This document shows positions 52,377 through 61,308 of a DNA stretch of 64,000 nt, piece after piece. This stretch comes from Actinomadura sp. K4S16. Its GTDB lineage: Bacteria; Actinomycetota; Actinomycetes; Streptosporangiales; Streptosporangiaceae. A program made the translations under genes and the position numbers. Location of the stretch: contig NZ_BDDE01000016.1 in the NCBI RefSeq assembly GCF_008327685.1, positions 310,001-374,000 of the forward strand, in the 5' to 3' direction. Under the pieces are notes generated by a model, which did no database searches, was not told where the DNA came from, and worked only from the letters and a program-made list of their open reading frames with translations. How positions within the stretch are numbered: the first letter of the stretch is position 1; every line of letters starts with the position of its first letter.

Positions 52377-53375
52377 ATGAGAGAGCTGGTCGGCCGCCTG
52401 GAGGCGCTGGACCCGGACGCCGGGGCCGCGCTGCGGGTCATCACGTTCTTCGACCAGCTGATCGAGCGCCGCGCCGGACTGGAGAACGTCGTGCGCGGCG
52501 CCGCCGTCCTGTCCGGCCATCCGGCCGTGCTCGTCGACACCGACCGCGGCGTCCGCATCCGGGTGACGCCCGACGGGACCCGCACCGAGCTCGCGCCGTC
52601 CGAGCCCCAGGCCGGATGGTGCCGGCTGACCGTCGACTCCCACATCACCGTGTGGCTGGAACATCCCGGACCACCCGGACCCGTCGAAGCGATGGTGATG
52701 GAGCGGGCCGCGATGTCGGCCCGCACGATCCTCGACCGCACCCGCGGCCGGGCCCGCCCGCAGCCGCGCCACGACGCCGAACTCGTGGAGGTGCTCCTGG
52801 ACGCCGCCGCGTCGGTGGAGGACCGCTCCCATGCCGCGAAGCGACTGCGGCTGAAGCCGTCAGAGCTCGCCCGCGTCGTCGCCGAGTTCGATGGCCCGCT
52901 CCACGTCGGCACCACGTCCCCGGAGAGCGACTCACGCGCCGGCGTTGGCCCCGCGGTGCCCCTTCTGGAACTGCCCAAGACGGTGGCGGCGGCACGAGCG
53001 GCCGCGCAGTTCACCGCGCAAGGCACGCCGACCGACCCCGGTCCGAGGATCGTCTACGCCGAAGATCTGGGCGGCCTCATCCTGCTGGCGGCCGCAGCGG
53101 ACGCACCCCCCGACACCGTGCCCGACATCGCCGCCGTGGAACGAGCGGCGGCCACCGCCCCCTGGATGCTGCCGACCTTGGACGCCCTGGCCTCCGGCGG
53201 AAGCCTGCGCACGGCGGCCGCGGCCCTGAAGGTCCACCACTCCACCCTGCAGGAGCGAACGACCCAAGCCGAACGCCTCCTAGGCTGGCCCCTACGCGAC
53301 CACCCCGGCCGAGTAAGACTCACCGTCGCCCTCATGCTCCGCAGACTCCACCGCAACAAGGCGCAGGCCTCCTGA
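52377..53375 (+). CDS. PucR-type helix-turn-helix regulator
   Basis: 332 residues. The C-terminal 60 residues are the PucR-like HTH_30 (LDALASGGSLRTAAAALKVHHSTLQERTTQAERLLGWPL). The N-terminal part is a poorly conserved sensory region (GAAVLSGHPAVLVDTDRGVRIRVTP). It likely controls the neighbouring esterase and ABC genes in response to an imported compound. It ends only three bases from the convergent racemase gene. Confidence 0.82.
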   Translation: MRELVGRLEALDPDAGAALRVITFFDQLIERRAGLENVVRGAAVLSGHPAVLVDTDRGVRIRVTPDGTRTELAPSEPQAGWCRLTVDSHITVWLEHPGPPGPVEAMVMERAAMSARTILDRTRGRARPQPRHDAELVEVLLDAAASVEDRSHAAKRLRLKPSELARVVAEFDGPLHVGTTSPESDSRAGVGPAVPLLELPKTVAAARAAAQFTAQGTPTDPGPRIVYAEDLGGLILLAAAADAPPDTVPDIAAVERAAATAPWMLPTLDALASGGSLRTAAAALKVHHSTLQERTTQAERLLGWPLRDHPGRVRLTVALMLRRLHRNKAQAS

Positions 53376-53378
53376 CGG

Positions 53379-54494
53379 TCACTCCCGCGGGTGGAGTCGC
53401 CTGACGGCGACGGTGTGCCGGTCCAGCGCGTCCGGCCGGGGATCGATGCCGATGCCCGGCCCGTCGGGCACGCGCATGAGGTCGTGGTGCAGGACGAACG
53501 GCTCGGTGAGGTCCTCGGCGAAATAGCGGTCCGAGGCCGACAGATCGCCGGGGAGGGTGAAGCCGGGCAGAGCGGCCAGCGCCAGGTTGGCGGCGCGGCC
53601 CACGCCGGTTTCGAGGTTGCCGCCGCACCAGACGGGGACCCCGTGCGCGCCGGCGAGGTCGTGGATCCGCCGGGCCTCCAGGTAGCCGCCGACACGGGCC
53701 GGCTTGACGTTGATGGCCCGGCAGGCGTCGAGCGCGATGGCGGCGGCGGCGTCGCGCGCGGTGTGGATGGACTCGTCCAGGCATATCGGGGTCGTCAGTC
53801 GTCGTTGCAGCTGCGCGTGGGCGTACAGGTCGTCTTCCTGCAACGGCTCCTCGATGAGGAGCAGGTCGTACTCGTCCAAGCGGCGCAGGTGCCTGGCATC
53901 GCCAAGGGTGTAGGCGGTATTGGCGTCCACCTGTAGCCGCAGGTCGTTCCCGAACAGTTCCCGTACCGCGCGCACGGGTTCAAGGTCCCAGCCAGGGGCG
54001 ATCTTCAGTTTGATGCGGGCGTAGCCCTCGGCGAGATACCGCTCCACCACGTCGAGCAGCTCGCCGACCGAGTCTTGGATGCCGACGGACACGCCCACCG
54101 GAACGGCCTCCCGTGACGCGCCGAGGAAGGTGCCGAGCGACATCCCGTAGGAGCGCAGCTCGGCGTCCAGCAGCGCCGTCTCGAGCGCCGCCTTGGCCAG
54201 GCGGTTGCCCCTGACCGCCGCGAAGACCGGGGCGAGATCGGCGACCCGCGGCTCGGGCAGCGCGAGGACGCCGGGCAGCAGGAAGTCGCGGAGGACGATC
54301 TCGGCGGCGCCGGCGAACTCCGGGTAGTAGCCCGGGTCGGGGTCTCCGGCGAATTCGGCCCAGCCCTCGGCGGCGTCGGTGACCACGTGCAGCAGGAACG
54401 TCTCCCTGGCCGTCATGGTCCCGGTCGAGATTCGGAAGGGGCTCACGAGCGGCAGCGCGACCTCGATCAGGTCGACGTACTCGATCCTCATCAT
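53379..54494 (-). CDS. menC: N-acylamino acid racemase / o-succinylbenzoate synthase (enolase superfamily)
   Basis: 371 residues. Catalytic Lys in IKLKIAP (162 and 164) and Lys264 in INVKPAR, metal ligands Asp in VDANTAY, Glu in LIEEPL and Asp in CLDESI. The Lys164/264 numbering matches the bifunctional Amycolatopsis OSBS/NAAAR type (Lys163/263) almost exactly. No other men genes are near; a D-amino acid oxidase-like gene and a COG3375-like GNAT are, so N-succinylamino acid racemisation is favoured over menaquinone synthesis. Start ATG 54494 or 54491. Confidence 0.9.
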   Translation of the reverse strand: MMRIEYVDLIEVALPLVSPFRISTGTMTARETFLLHVVTDAAEGWAEFAGDPDPGYYPEFAGAAEIVLRDFLLPGVLALPEPRVADLAPVFAAVRGNRLAKAALETALLDAELRSYGMSLGTFLGASREAVPVGVSVGIQDSVGELLDVVERYLAEGYARIKLKIAPGWDLEPVRAVRELFGNDLRLQVDANTAYTLGDARHLRRLDEYDLLLIEEPLQEDDLYAHAQLQRRLTTPICLDESIHTARDAAAAIALDACRAINVKPARVGGYLEARRIHDLAGAHGVPVWCGGNLETGVGRAANLALAALPGFTLPGDLSASDRYFAEDLTEPFVLHHDLMRVPDGPGIGIDPRPDALDRHTVAVRRLHPRE

Positions 54495-55402
54495 CCGGCC
54501 ATCGCTGGGCTGTCCATCGGCACCTCTTCTCCGATGCGCAGGCCCAGCGGCATGATCCGGTTTCGGCCTGCACCTGGAATGGTAAGTCCAGATTGACAAC
54601 GTATCTCTATGGGTTGGCCTGGACCAGGCCGTAGAGATGGCTTTGCCGGGCGGAGATCGTGCTGAGTCGACGCGTTGTCGCCAGGTCAACCGATTGGCGG
54701 GCGGCCGGGCGTCCGGGGTCGTGCCGCGTGTGCCAAGGGAATGCGCCGGCGTGCGCGAAAGTGTGAGCGATAGGCAGGTCGCGGCCGATCTCGGGGTATC
54801 CGTCACTGCTTGCACCTGATGGCCGAAATCGGGCGTCGGCCAGGTTAGGTAAAAGTCTGATTTAAGATATGCATATCAGTGAATCTTTTGAACTCTCCGC
54901 CCCTCGATCGTCTTTATCTGAGAGGGTTGGTCGTGTGCTGTCGCAGAGGCGCCGAATTCAATTTATGTCCGAACCGCCGCCCCGCAAGATTGTTTCGCAT
55001 TCCTCGGTATGGCGCCAGGCGTTCGGATGCGCACTCGGTGCCCGATCTGATGCCGCCTCCCTCCGTCCATCTCCCCCTGCGCCAAAGGGTGACATAACCG
55101 GCAAAACGCCGTCTAGGGCGGTGAGCGGTCTCTTCACTGGGGCGAGATCGTTCGACGTGCTCCCGGTGGCGGTTGCCGGCCCCTTCGCGACATCATCTGC
55201 GGGCGCCCAAAAACAGTGACCAACTTAGACTCGCCATTTAGGCGCAGGATGCCGGTCATAGCGGCTTGGTGGGTATCGTGGTGAATGCCGGAAACCTACT
55301 CTACTTCGCCCGACAGGAGAGCGGCCGGTGATATAACTTCCCTCCGGGGATGCATCCTTCTAGCGATGCCCACTTTCAGGACCTGGTGTCGAAGGAGTTG
55401 TG
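54495..55402. other. Gene-poor 0.9 kb interval with lower GC
   Basis: No convincing gene. Open frames here use many A/T third positions (for example at 54869-55219) and are unlike neighbours. It contains a possible transposase fragment (54637-54819), a 12-bp palindrome GATATGCATATC (54866-54877) and an extended -10-like TGATATAAC (55329-55337) about 65 bases before the flavoprotein start. It looks like decayed or acquired DNA. Confidence 0.6.
54637..54819 (+). pseudogene. Possible remnant of an IS3-type transposase OrfA
   Basis: The frame from 54637 ends with VPRECAGVRESVSDRQVAA-DLGVS, which resembles the N-terminal HTH of IS3-family OrfA (PEEF..AV.LVRES..S...VA.DLGVS). The rest of the transposase is absent and no inverted repeats were found. 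Weak evidence. Confidence 0.28.
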
Positions 55403-56593
55403 ATGGTCCCTACCCACCACGATGTGATCATCGTCGGCGGAGGCGTCATCGGAGGTGGGATCGCTGAACACCTGCGATGCGGGTCGCGCCTGCGGGTCAC
55501 CGTGGTGGAGCGGGAGTTCGGCGCCCGCGTCAAGACCAGCGCCTCGCAGGCGGCGGCCGGTGGGATCAACCCGCATCTCTACGACGAAGCACACGGCGCC
55601 CTCGGGCCCATGGCCCAACGCAGCCGTGACCTTTACCCAGGCTGGATCGAGCGGCTCTCCGCCGCCTGGGGTCGGCCGATCGGACTCCGCCCTTCGGGAC
55701 TCCTCTGCGTGGCGCTCGAGGAAAAGGAGCACGCCCGGCTGGTCGACGATGTGCTTCCGCTCCTCCGCGAGCGCGGCGTGGCCGCCGAGGAACTGGGCGC
55801 GGACGCCGCGCGCAGGCACGAGCCGCTGCTGGGGCCCGCCGTCAGGGGAGGGCTATGGCTGCCGGACGACCTGGCGGTCGAGCCCGTGCGAGTGATGGCC
55901 GCGCTGGAGGCGGTCCTTGAGGCCGACGACGGCTTCACCTACGTCCAGGACAGCGCCGAGTCCATCCACGTGGACGGGAACGGCGTACGGGTCGTGCTGA
56001 GATCCGGGCGCGTCCTGCGGTCCGATCGGGTGGTCGTCGCCGCGGGGCACCTGAGTCATGAGCTGGTCAAGGACTTCATCGACTGGCGGGACGACAGCTT
56101 CTGCCCCATCAAGGGGCAGATACTCGAGGTCGCGACTCCACCGGGCGGCGGGCTGCGCACCCAGTGCGACGCGCTGCTGCCCGACGACGAGGAGACGCAC
56201 ATCGTCCGTGCGTCCCCCTACGCCGAGGGCCGGGTGGCCGTGGGCGTGACCCATGACCGGGGCGACGCATCGCCGGGGACGTCTTCGCGGGCCACGGAGG
56301 ACATCCTGCGCAACCTGCGGCGAATCCTGCCGACCGTCGCCGATTGGGAGGTCCTCGGCGCCCGCGCCGGGATCCGGCCGGGGACGTCGGACGGGCTGCC
56401 GATCCTCGGCTACGTCGATCCGTCCCGCCGCGTTCTGGCGGCTACCGGGCACAACGGACTGGGCATCACGCTGGCGCCGCGCACCGCGCAACTGGCCGCC
56501 AAGCTGCTGCTCGACATGCCGCTGACCCAGGACGACCGCGCCGACCTGCATGTGAGCAGGCCGGAGCGCCTCGCTTCGAGCCGCTCGCGTTAG
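55403..56593 (+). CDS. FAD-dependent oxidoreductase, D-amino acid/glycine oxidase-like
   Basis: 396 residues. DAO family: N-terminal HDVIIVGGGVIGGGIAEHL, ASQAAAGGINP, VVVAAGHLSHELV, and C-terminal ARAGIRPGTSDGLPILGYV, ATGHNGLGITLAP. Closest in type to ThiO/glycine oxidase and D-amino acid dehydrogenases. AAGGAG at 55392-55397 places the start at ATG 55403. No thi genes are nearby; with the racemase it suggests D-amino acid use. Its stop codon lies inside a 54-bp palindrome. Confidence 0.9.
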   Translation: MVPTHHDVIIVGGGVIGGGIAEHLRCGSRLRVTVVEREFGARVKTSASQAAAGGINPHLYDEAHGALGPMAQRSRDLYPGWIERLSAAWGRPIGLRPSGLLCVALEEKEHARLVDDVLPLLRERGVAAEELGADAARRHEPLLGPAVRGGLWLPDDLAVEPVRVMAALEAVLEADDGFTYVQDSAESIHVDGNGVRVVLRSGRVLRSDRVVVAAGHLSHELVKDFIDWRDDSFCPIKGQILEVATPPGGGLRTQCDALLPDDEETHIVRASPYAEGRVAVGVTHDRGDASPGTSSRATEDILRNLRRILPTVADWEVLGARAGIRPGTSDGLPILGYVDPSRRVLAATGHNGLGITLAPRTAQLAAKLLLDMPLTQDDRADLHVSRPERLASSRSR

Positions 56594-56636
56594 CTGTACC
56601 TGGCCATGATCATGGCCAGGTACAGCTAACGCGAGC
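56583..56636. terminator. 54-bp perfect palindrome spanning two convergent stop codons
   Basis: Two 27-bp arms with no spacer or mismatch, centred between 56609 and 56610 (core CCATGATCATGG). The TAG of the flavoprotein (56591-56593) and the TAG of the opposing SCO2521-like gene (56628-56626) lie in mirror positions, and both proteins end with Ser-Arg from the same TCG CGT TAG. No T-run. Confidence 0.8.
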
Positions 56637-57609
56637 CCGTCCCCGACCATTCGCTCTCCGTCCGCAGCACCAGGCGCAGGCTGTTGAGCGCCACATGGTC
56701 GCGGATCCGGTCGGTGGCCAGGTCCCACTGCCGGGTCAGGCCCTGGAACCGGTCGAAGGCGTCCCACAACCCGTAGAGGCCCGGCTGGACCCGGGCCTTG
56801 GGCATCCAGTGGTGAAGCAGGTGGTCGATGACGGGTCCGATGTGCTGGAGCGTCCGGTCCAGATCCCCGGAGCCGGGCCGCGCCCGCTCGATCTGGCGGT
56901 TGACGACGTCGAGCAGCCAGTCGTGCAACGCCAGGTCCTCGACCAGGTCGAGCAGGTCGGACACGTCGGGCCAGACGACCGAGAGCCGGATCAGGCGGGT
57001 GCCCTCGGGGAGGACGGTGAAGCGGTAGAGGCCGGGGCCGCCGTCCTCCCGCACGGGCTGCAGCGCCCACCGCCACCGGCCCAGCGGAGCGTGCAGCGGC
57101 TGCCTGCCGTCGAGCAGCCGCGACCGCTGCAGGTTGAAGATCGTGGACTCGGCGGTGCGCCCCATCTCGATGTTCAGGTGGCCGTGTTCGGCCTGGGCGA
57201 ATCCCGCGGCCGCGTCTTCCAGGCGCAGCCGGCCGAGGTATTCGGCCACGCCGGGATTGGCCAGGTAATGCGACCACGCCTGCCGGTATGGCCGGGACGA
57301 CGGCACGAGCGTCGTGTGCGAGCAGGACTGCACGATCAGGCCGCCTGTCAGGGTGGCCCGTGTCGCGAACGTGCCGACGCCCCGGACACGACGTCCCGAA
57401 TGCGAAGGCATGAAGCAGTCGATGCCGGTCAACCGCTGGGGCGAGACGGCGTAGGCGCGCGGACGCGCGGCATGCCGCACCTGCTCGCCGGGCACCAGGT
57501 CGAGCAGCCTGACCGTCTCCGCCATGGACAGTTGCGAGGAGTGCGCGAGGAGGCCGGTCCGGATCTCTCCGATGGAGAGGGCGCTCTCAGAAGCCGGCGC
57601 CGAAGACAT
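56626..57609 (-). CDS. SCO2521 family protein
   Basis: 327 residues, soluble, function unknown. Matches the SCO2521 family in context and character: GEIRTGLLAHSSQLSMAETVRLLDLVPGEQVR near the N-terminus, GTFATRATLTGGLIVQSCSHTTLV, then helical segments. It is the last gene of the SCO2525-to-SCO2521 cassette. ATG 57609 overlaps the SCO2522-like gene by 23 bases; AGGA lies six bases upstream. No catalytic motif was identified. Confidence 0.82.
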   Translation of the reverse strand: MSSAPASESALSIGEIRTGLLAHSSQLSMAETVRLLDLVPGEQVRHAARPRAYAVSPQRLTGIDCFMPSHSGRRVRGVGTFATRATLTGGLIVQSCSHTTLVPSSRPYRQAWSHYLANPGVAEYLGRLRLEDAAAGFAQAEHGHLNIEMGRTAESTIFNLQRSRLLDGRQPLHAPLGRWRWALQPVREDGGPGLYRFTVLPEGTRLIRLSVVWPDVSDLLDLVEDLALHDWLLDVVNRQIERARPGSGDLDRTLQHIGPVIDHLLHHWMPKARVQPGLYGLWDAFDRFQGLTRQWDLATDRIRDHVALNSLRLVLRTESEWSGTGSR

Positions 57610-58537
57610 GGGAGATCCTGCCGACGACGTCACCTGGCAGATCGACCTTCTGGGCCGCCGCCTGGGCGGCGGTCTGCTCGGTGACGGCCGGATCGACGAA
57701 CACCTGGTCGAGGATGGTCCGCACGGCGGCCTCCACGTCGGCGAACCGGGCCTGGAGCAACGACATCGTCTGGAACGCGGCGAACGGCTGGGCGGCGTCG
57801 GCTAGCTGGACCAGCGGCGGAAGGTCCTCCCAACGGTCCGGGTACTCGGCCGTCCACCGCGTGGGCGAGACCACGGGCTTGCCCTGGTGGCGGAGAAGCC
57901 CCAGCCGGAGCAGCTGCCAGACGGCCGAGAGCATCGCACAGGACCACCGCCGCCGGCCGTCCTGTTCGTCCCAGATCTGCACCTCCAGGCAGATGTTATG
58001 ACTCCGTGCGCCGTTCTCCTCGGGAGGGCGCCAGGGCCGGGTGGCGAGCGCCTCGTCCAAGCCGTCGGGCCGGAGCCTGTCCTTGCTGTTGGAGACCCAG
58101 CCGGTGATGTGGACCGGGGGACGGAGGCCGTTGCTGCCCTGCGGGGGGTCGGAGACGATACGTCCCAGGACCAGCTCCGCCGGAGACACGTCGCCGGCGG
58201 ATGCGCACGCGGACTCCCGCACCAGGTAGTCGATGCCGAACCCGGCGTCGTGCGCCGCGTCGAGCAGCTCGGGGACGAGCTTCTTGGGCGAGGTCAGCTG
58301 GCTGAAGTAGTCGTCGACCAGGAAGCAGGTGCTGATCCGCAGGGGCGCGGGGTGTCGGGCGCGGACGAAGTCCACCCATGGGCCGATCCGTTCGAAGTGG
58401 CGGCGCAGGGTCTCCGGACCGTCCAGCAGATCCTCCATGTACAGGTGGCCGAGCTCGAGCGACAGGTGCGAGCGCGGCACCAGCTCCACGCGGGGCTGGC
58501 TCGTGAGGACGTCGACCTCCAACTCGGGCTCCGTCAC
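57587..58537 (-). CDS. SCO2522 family protein
   Basis: 316 residues, soluble. Contains HLSLELGHLYMEDLLDGPETLRRHFERI, LRISTCFLVDDYFSQL, LLDAAHDAGFGIDYLVRESACA and ICLEVQIWDEQDGRRRW. The LVDDYF segment and repeated Asp/Glu could form an active site, but no known enzyme class is evident. GTG 58537 overlaps the upstream P-loop gene by GTGA and has GGAG six bases ahead; ATG 58549 is an alternative. Part of a fully coupled five-gene operon. Confidence 0.82.
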   Translation of the reverse strand: MTEPELEVDVLTSQPRVELVPRSHLSLELGHLYMEDLLDGPETLRRHFERIGPWVDFVRARHPAPLRISTCFLVDDYFSQLTSPKKLVPELLDAAHDAGFGIDYLVRESACASAGDVSPAELVLGRIVSDPPQGSNGLRPPVHITGWVSNSKDRLRPDGLDEALATRPWRPPEENGARSHNICLEVQIWDEQDGRRRWSCAMLSAVWQLLRLGLLRHQGKPVVSPTRWTAEYPDRWEDLPPLVQLADAAQPFAAFQTMSLLQARFADVEAAVRTILDQVFVDPAVTEQTAAQAAAQKVDLPGDVVGRISHVFGAGF

Positions 58538-59454
58538 AGCCGGCTCCATGCCGCCGGGTCGTCGAGGTTCGCGGCGAGCTTGGCGAACGCCTCGACGGTG
58601 CCGTCGTTGGCGATCTCGGCGTAGACGTCCTCGTCGGTGATGAGCTGCTCCCGCCACTGGAGCACCGGGTCGACGGGCACCGTCGCGATGACGGAGGTAC
58701 GGCCCAGCCCCGCGATGTTGGCCTGCTCGTTGAGGCCCTTGTCGACCTGGCGCAACCACGCCTCCTGCTCGGCGCGCAGCCCCAGCACGCCCTGGTCGCT
58801 CTTCGGGTCGATCACCGCCGTCCGCACGAACCGGATGCGCCGGCGCAGCTCGTCGCGGTCGTGGCCGAACAGGTTGCCGAACTCCAGCAGCCCCCGGTCC
58901 TCGAAGACCAGGTCCGCCGCGGCCGAGATGTGCTGCCTGGTCCAGCGGTGGAAGACCAGCCAGCGGGTGTCGGAGATCCGCTCCTCCCGCGCGGTGACGG
59001 TGAGGATCATCTCCGCCGCGTGGGACCGCCCGGCGCTCAGGTCGATGAAGATCACCGAGTACTGGCTCTGCAACTGCAGCAGCAGCTCGGCGCAGCGCTC
59101 GATGACCTCGGGCTTGGCGGTGAACTCACCGCCGCCGAGGTCACCGGGGTACAGGACGAGGTTCCCGGCGCCCGTCGGCCGGGGGCCGGTGCCCGGGGGC
59201 CGGCGGCTCTCCGACCAGATGTCGACATGGCTGGGCGTCACCGTCTTGCCCTGCAAATACCGGTGGAGCCCGTCCTCGCCCTTGGTCCCATGGGCCATCT
59301 GCTCGATCCCGAAGATCGCCCCCGCGGTCGGCGAACCGAAGTCGAAGTCCAGGTAGCAGACGTCATCGCCCTGGATCGCGCGCCGGTAGGCGACGTTGCA
59401 CGTGGTGACCGAGCGTCCGGTGCCGCCTTTGTCGGAGGTGGCGATGACGAGCAC
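58534..59454 (-). CDS. SCO2523 family variant P-loop protein (ParA/MinD-like)
   Basis: 306 residues. ParA/MinD/Soj-type NTPase fold: ATSDKGGTGRSVTTCN at residues 5-20 keeps the signature Lys9 but has Arg14 instead of the normal Walker A Lys; YLDFDFGSPTAG and VIFIDLSAGRSHAAEMIL follow as switch and Walker B-like strands. The substitution suggests altered or lost ATP hydrolysis. GTG 59454 starts one base after the SCO2524 stop. Possible positioning or regulatory protein of the cassette. Confidence 0.85.
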   Translation of the reverse strand: MLVIATSDKGGTGRSVTTCNVAYRRAIQGDDVCYLDFDFGSPTAGAIFGIEQMAHGTKGEDGLHRYLQGKTVTPSHVDIWSESRRPPGTGPRPTGAGNLVLYPGDLGGGEFTAKPEVIERCAELLLQLQSQYSVIFIDLSAGRSHAAEMILTVTAREERISDTRWLVFHRWTRQHISAAADLVFEDRGLLEFGNLFGHDRDELRRRIRFVRTAVIDPKSDQGVLGLRAEQEAWLRQVDKGLNEQANIAGLGRTSVIATVPVDPVLQWREQLITDEDVYAEIANDGTVEAFAKLAANLDDPAAWSRL

Positions 59455-59455
59455 G

Positions 59456-61303
59456 TCAACCGGTCCCTTCCGCGGCGTTCTGCCGGGCCACACCGACCTT
59501 CTCCAGCATGCGCAGGATCTCCATCGCGATCCCGACGGCGGTGGCCGGCCGCAGTGACGCGATCTCATGCGCATGGTTGAGGTTGAGCCGGGCTTCCTCC
59601 AGTTGGGCGCGCAGCGCTCCCCGGTCGACCACGTTGGCCTCGAGGAGCTCCAGATCGAAGAGGTTGTCGGTCTCGCTGAGGATGCCACGGGCGTAGGCGT
59701 GGATGCTGCTGCTGCGGGGGAGCGGATCCCGGATCAGGTTGATCGCCATGACGATGCACTCGACGATCCGCTCGGTGTAGTACCACGACGGGCGGTCGTT
59801 GTGCTTGTCGAGACCCTCGAAGACGTTCGCCGCGTCGTCCCAGAGCCCCGCGTGGACCGAGTGCTGGATCCGGCGCCGGAAGATGTGGTCCCAGATCTCG
59901 TCCGCGGCCTGCACGAGGTCTTCCCGCAGATCGGCGTCCCTGGACAGCTTGGCCAGCCGTAGGACGTTCTTCAGCAGCAGCGGGGAGAAGTCGTTGAGCC
60001 GCCAGATCAGGTCGGGCCCGTCGCCGCCGCTGCCGCCGAGCTGGATCTCCGTTCCCGGCGTGTGGTACCCGACGGCGGCGTCGTCCCGGGTGGCCCGGCT
60101 GGTCACGCGGCCGCGCTCTCCGAGCTTCATGAGGATCTCCCCCAGCCGCGGGAGTTCCATGGTGCTCGTGCCGCGGACCTCCTGGTCCTGGAGGACGAGG
60201 GAGATGATCAGCAGGCTGAAGTGGTCGGACTCCCGGTCGTCGGTGGTGCGCCACGGCAGGTCCTCCAGCGGCCACCTGCGGGAGTCGCCGAAGGTGGCGA
60301 TCGTGCCCCAGTAGCGCTGGGTGAGCTCCCACCGCAGCTTGAGCGCGCCGGCGAGGCGCTGCTGCTCCTCGTTGAGGAGGCCGAGGACGGTCGTGCGTCC
60401 GGAGAACAGGTCGGCGATGCCGTCCAGCGCGTTCACCGTGAAGTACAGGAAGGGCGCGCTCTCCGCGACGCCGGTGCGCTGGTTCGTCACCGAGGGGGCG
60501 ATCTCCACCTCCGGGGCGTCCTCGGCGATGCCCCAGGTCCAACCGATCTCGAACAGCCGGTTGCGGTTCTCGATCAGTTCGGCGGCGCGCTGCTGGCGGA
60601 AGCCGAAGGTCACGTCCCCGAGGGAGGCCCGGATCTCCTGCAGCGACGAGCGCAGTTCCTCGGCGACCTGGCGATTCGAGCGGTTGGTCCGGTTCACCGT
60701 GCCGAGCAGGGCCCGGCCTTCGTCGGAGTCGGGCGTGAAGACGTTGATGACGAAGCTGCGCAGCAGGCCCACCAGCGCGGCGGTCAGCCGGACGTTCGCG
60801 ATCCGCTCGAGGTGGCGCAGGCGGCGTTCGACCTCGGGGTTCATGAGCGTGTTGCCGAAGCCGCGGACGAGCGACAGCGTGCTCAGCATCAGCGAGACCG
60901 CCATCGAGTACGAGTCGACGACGTCGACCCGCATCTGCTTCGGGGTGGGCTCGGTGCCGTCCTTGGCGCCCTTGAAGTAGCTGCCTCCGGAGAAGGAGGG
61001 GCCGTCGCTGTCGGTGTAGTACTCGATGTGCTCGATGAGCAGCTCGATCAGGCGCTGGGGGATGTCCAACTCGTCGCCGAGCGGCCGTAACACCTCGAGG
61101 ATGTCGTCGGCGGTCTCGTCGGGCTGGTCGAGGCGGAAGTAGGGGAGGACCGTCGCCGGGTAGATGATGCACAGGAGCTGCTCGGCATCGCTGATCGAGT
61201 TGCGTTCGTACCGGCCGCCCCATTGCCACTTGTCTCCATCGAGTGAGACCTTCACGACGGAGCGCCAGAGGTTGAGGAGTTCTTCGCGTGGTTGAATCCT
61301 CAT
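59456..61303 (-). CDS. SCO2524 family protein
   Basis: 615 residues, mainly helical and soluble, function unknown. Segments include LLNLWRSVVKVSLDGDKWQWGG at the start, VRGFGNTLMNPEVERRLRHLE, GRTTVLGLLNEEQQRLAGAL and a C-terminal LEEARLNLNHAHEIASL. No nucleotide-binding or catalytic motif is apparent; it may be a scaffold or a leucine-rich helical sensor. ATG 61303 is five bases after the methyltransferase stop and one base before the P-loop gene at the other end. Confidence 0.85.
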   Translation of the reverse strand: MRIQPREELLNLWRSVVKVSLDGDKWQWGGRYERNSISDAEQLLCIIYPATVLPYFRLDQPDETADDILEVLRPLGDELDIPQRLIELLIEHIEYYTDSDGPSFSGGSYFKGAKDGTEPTPKQMRVDVVDSYSMAVSLMLSTLSLVRGFGNTLMNPEVERRLRHLERIANVRLTAALVGLLRSFVINVFTPDSDEGRALLGTVNRTNRSNRQVAEELRSSLQEIRASLGDVTFGFRQQRAAELIENRNRLFEIGWTWGIAEDAPEVEIAPSVTNQRTGVAESAPFLYFTVNALDGIADLFSGRTTVLGLLNEEQQRLAGALKLRWELTQRYWGTIATFGDSRRWPLEDLPWRTTDDRESDHFSLLIISLVLQDQEVRGTSTMELPRLGEILMKLGERGRVTSRATRDDAAVGYHTPGTEIQLGGSGGDGPDLIWRLNDFSPLLLKNVLRLAKLSRDADLREDLVQAADEIWDHIFRRRIQHSVHAGLWDDAANVFEGLDKHNDRPSWYYTERIVECIVMAINLIRDPLPRSSSIHAYARGILSETDNLFDLELLEANVVDRGALRAQLEEARLNLNHAHEIASLRPATAVGIAMEILRMLEKVGVARQNAAEGTG

Positions 61304-61308
61304 CGTGC

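Noticed and set aside
53379..54494. Dedicated menaquinone-pathway MenC
   Set aside because: No other men genes in the window and the local DAO-like and COG3375 genes favour N-acylamino acid racemase function; the family is bifunctional, so this is not excluded.
54869..55219. 116-codon frame in the gene-poor gap
   Set aside because: Third codon positions are not GC-rich, no RBS and no recognisable domain.
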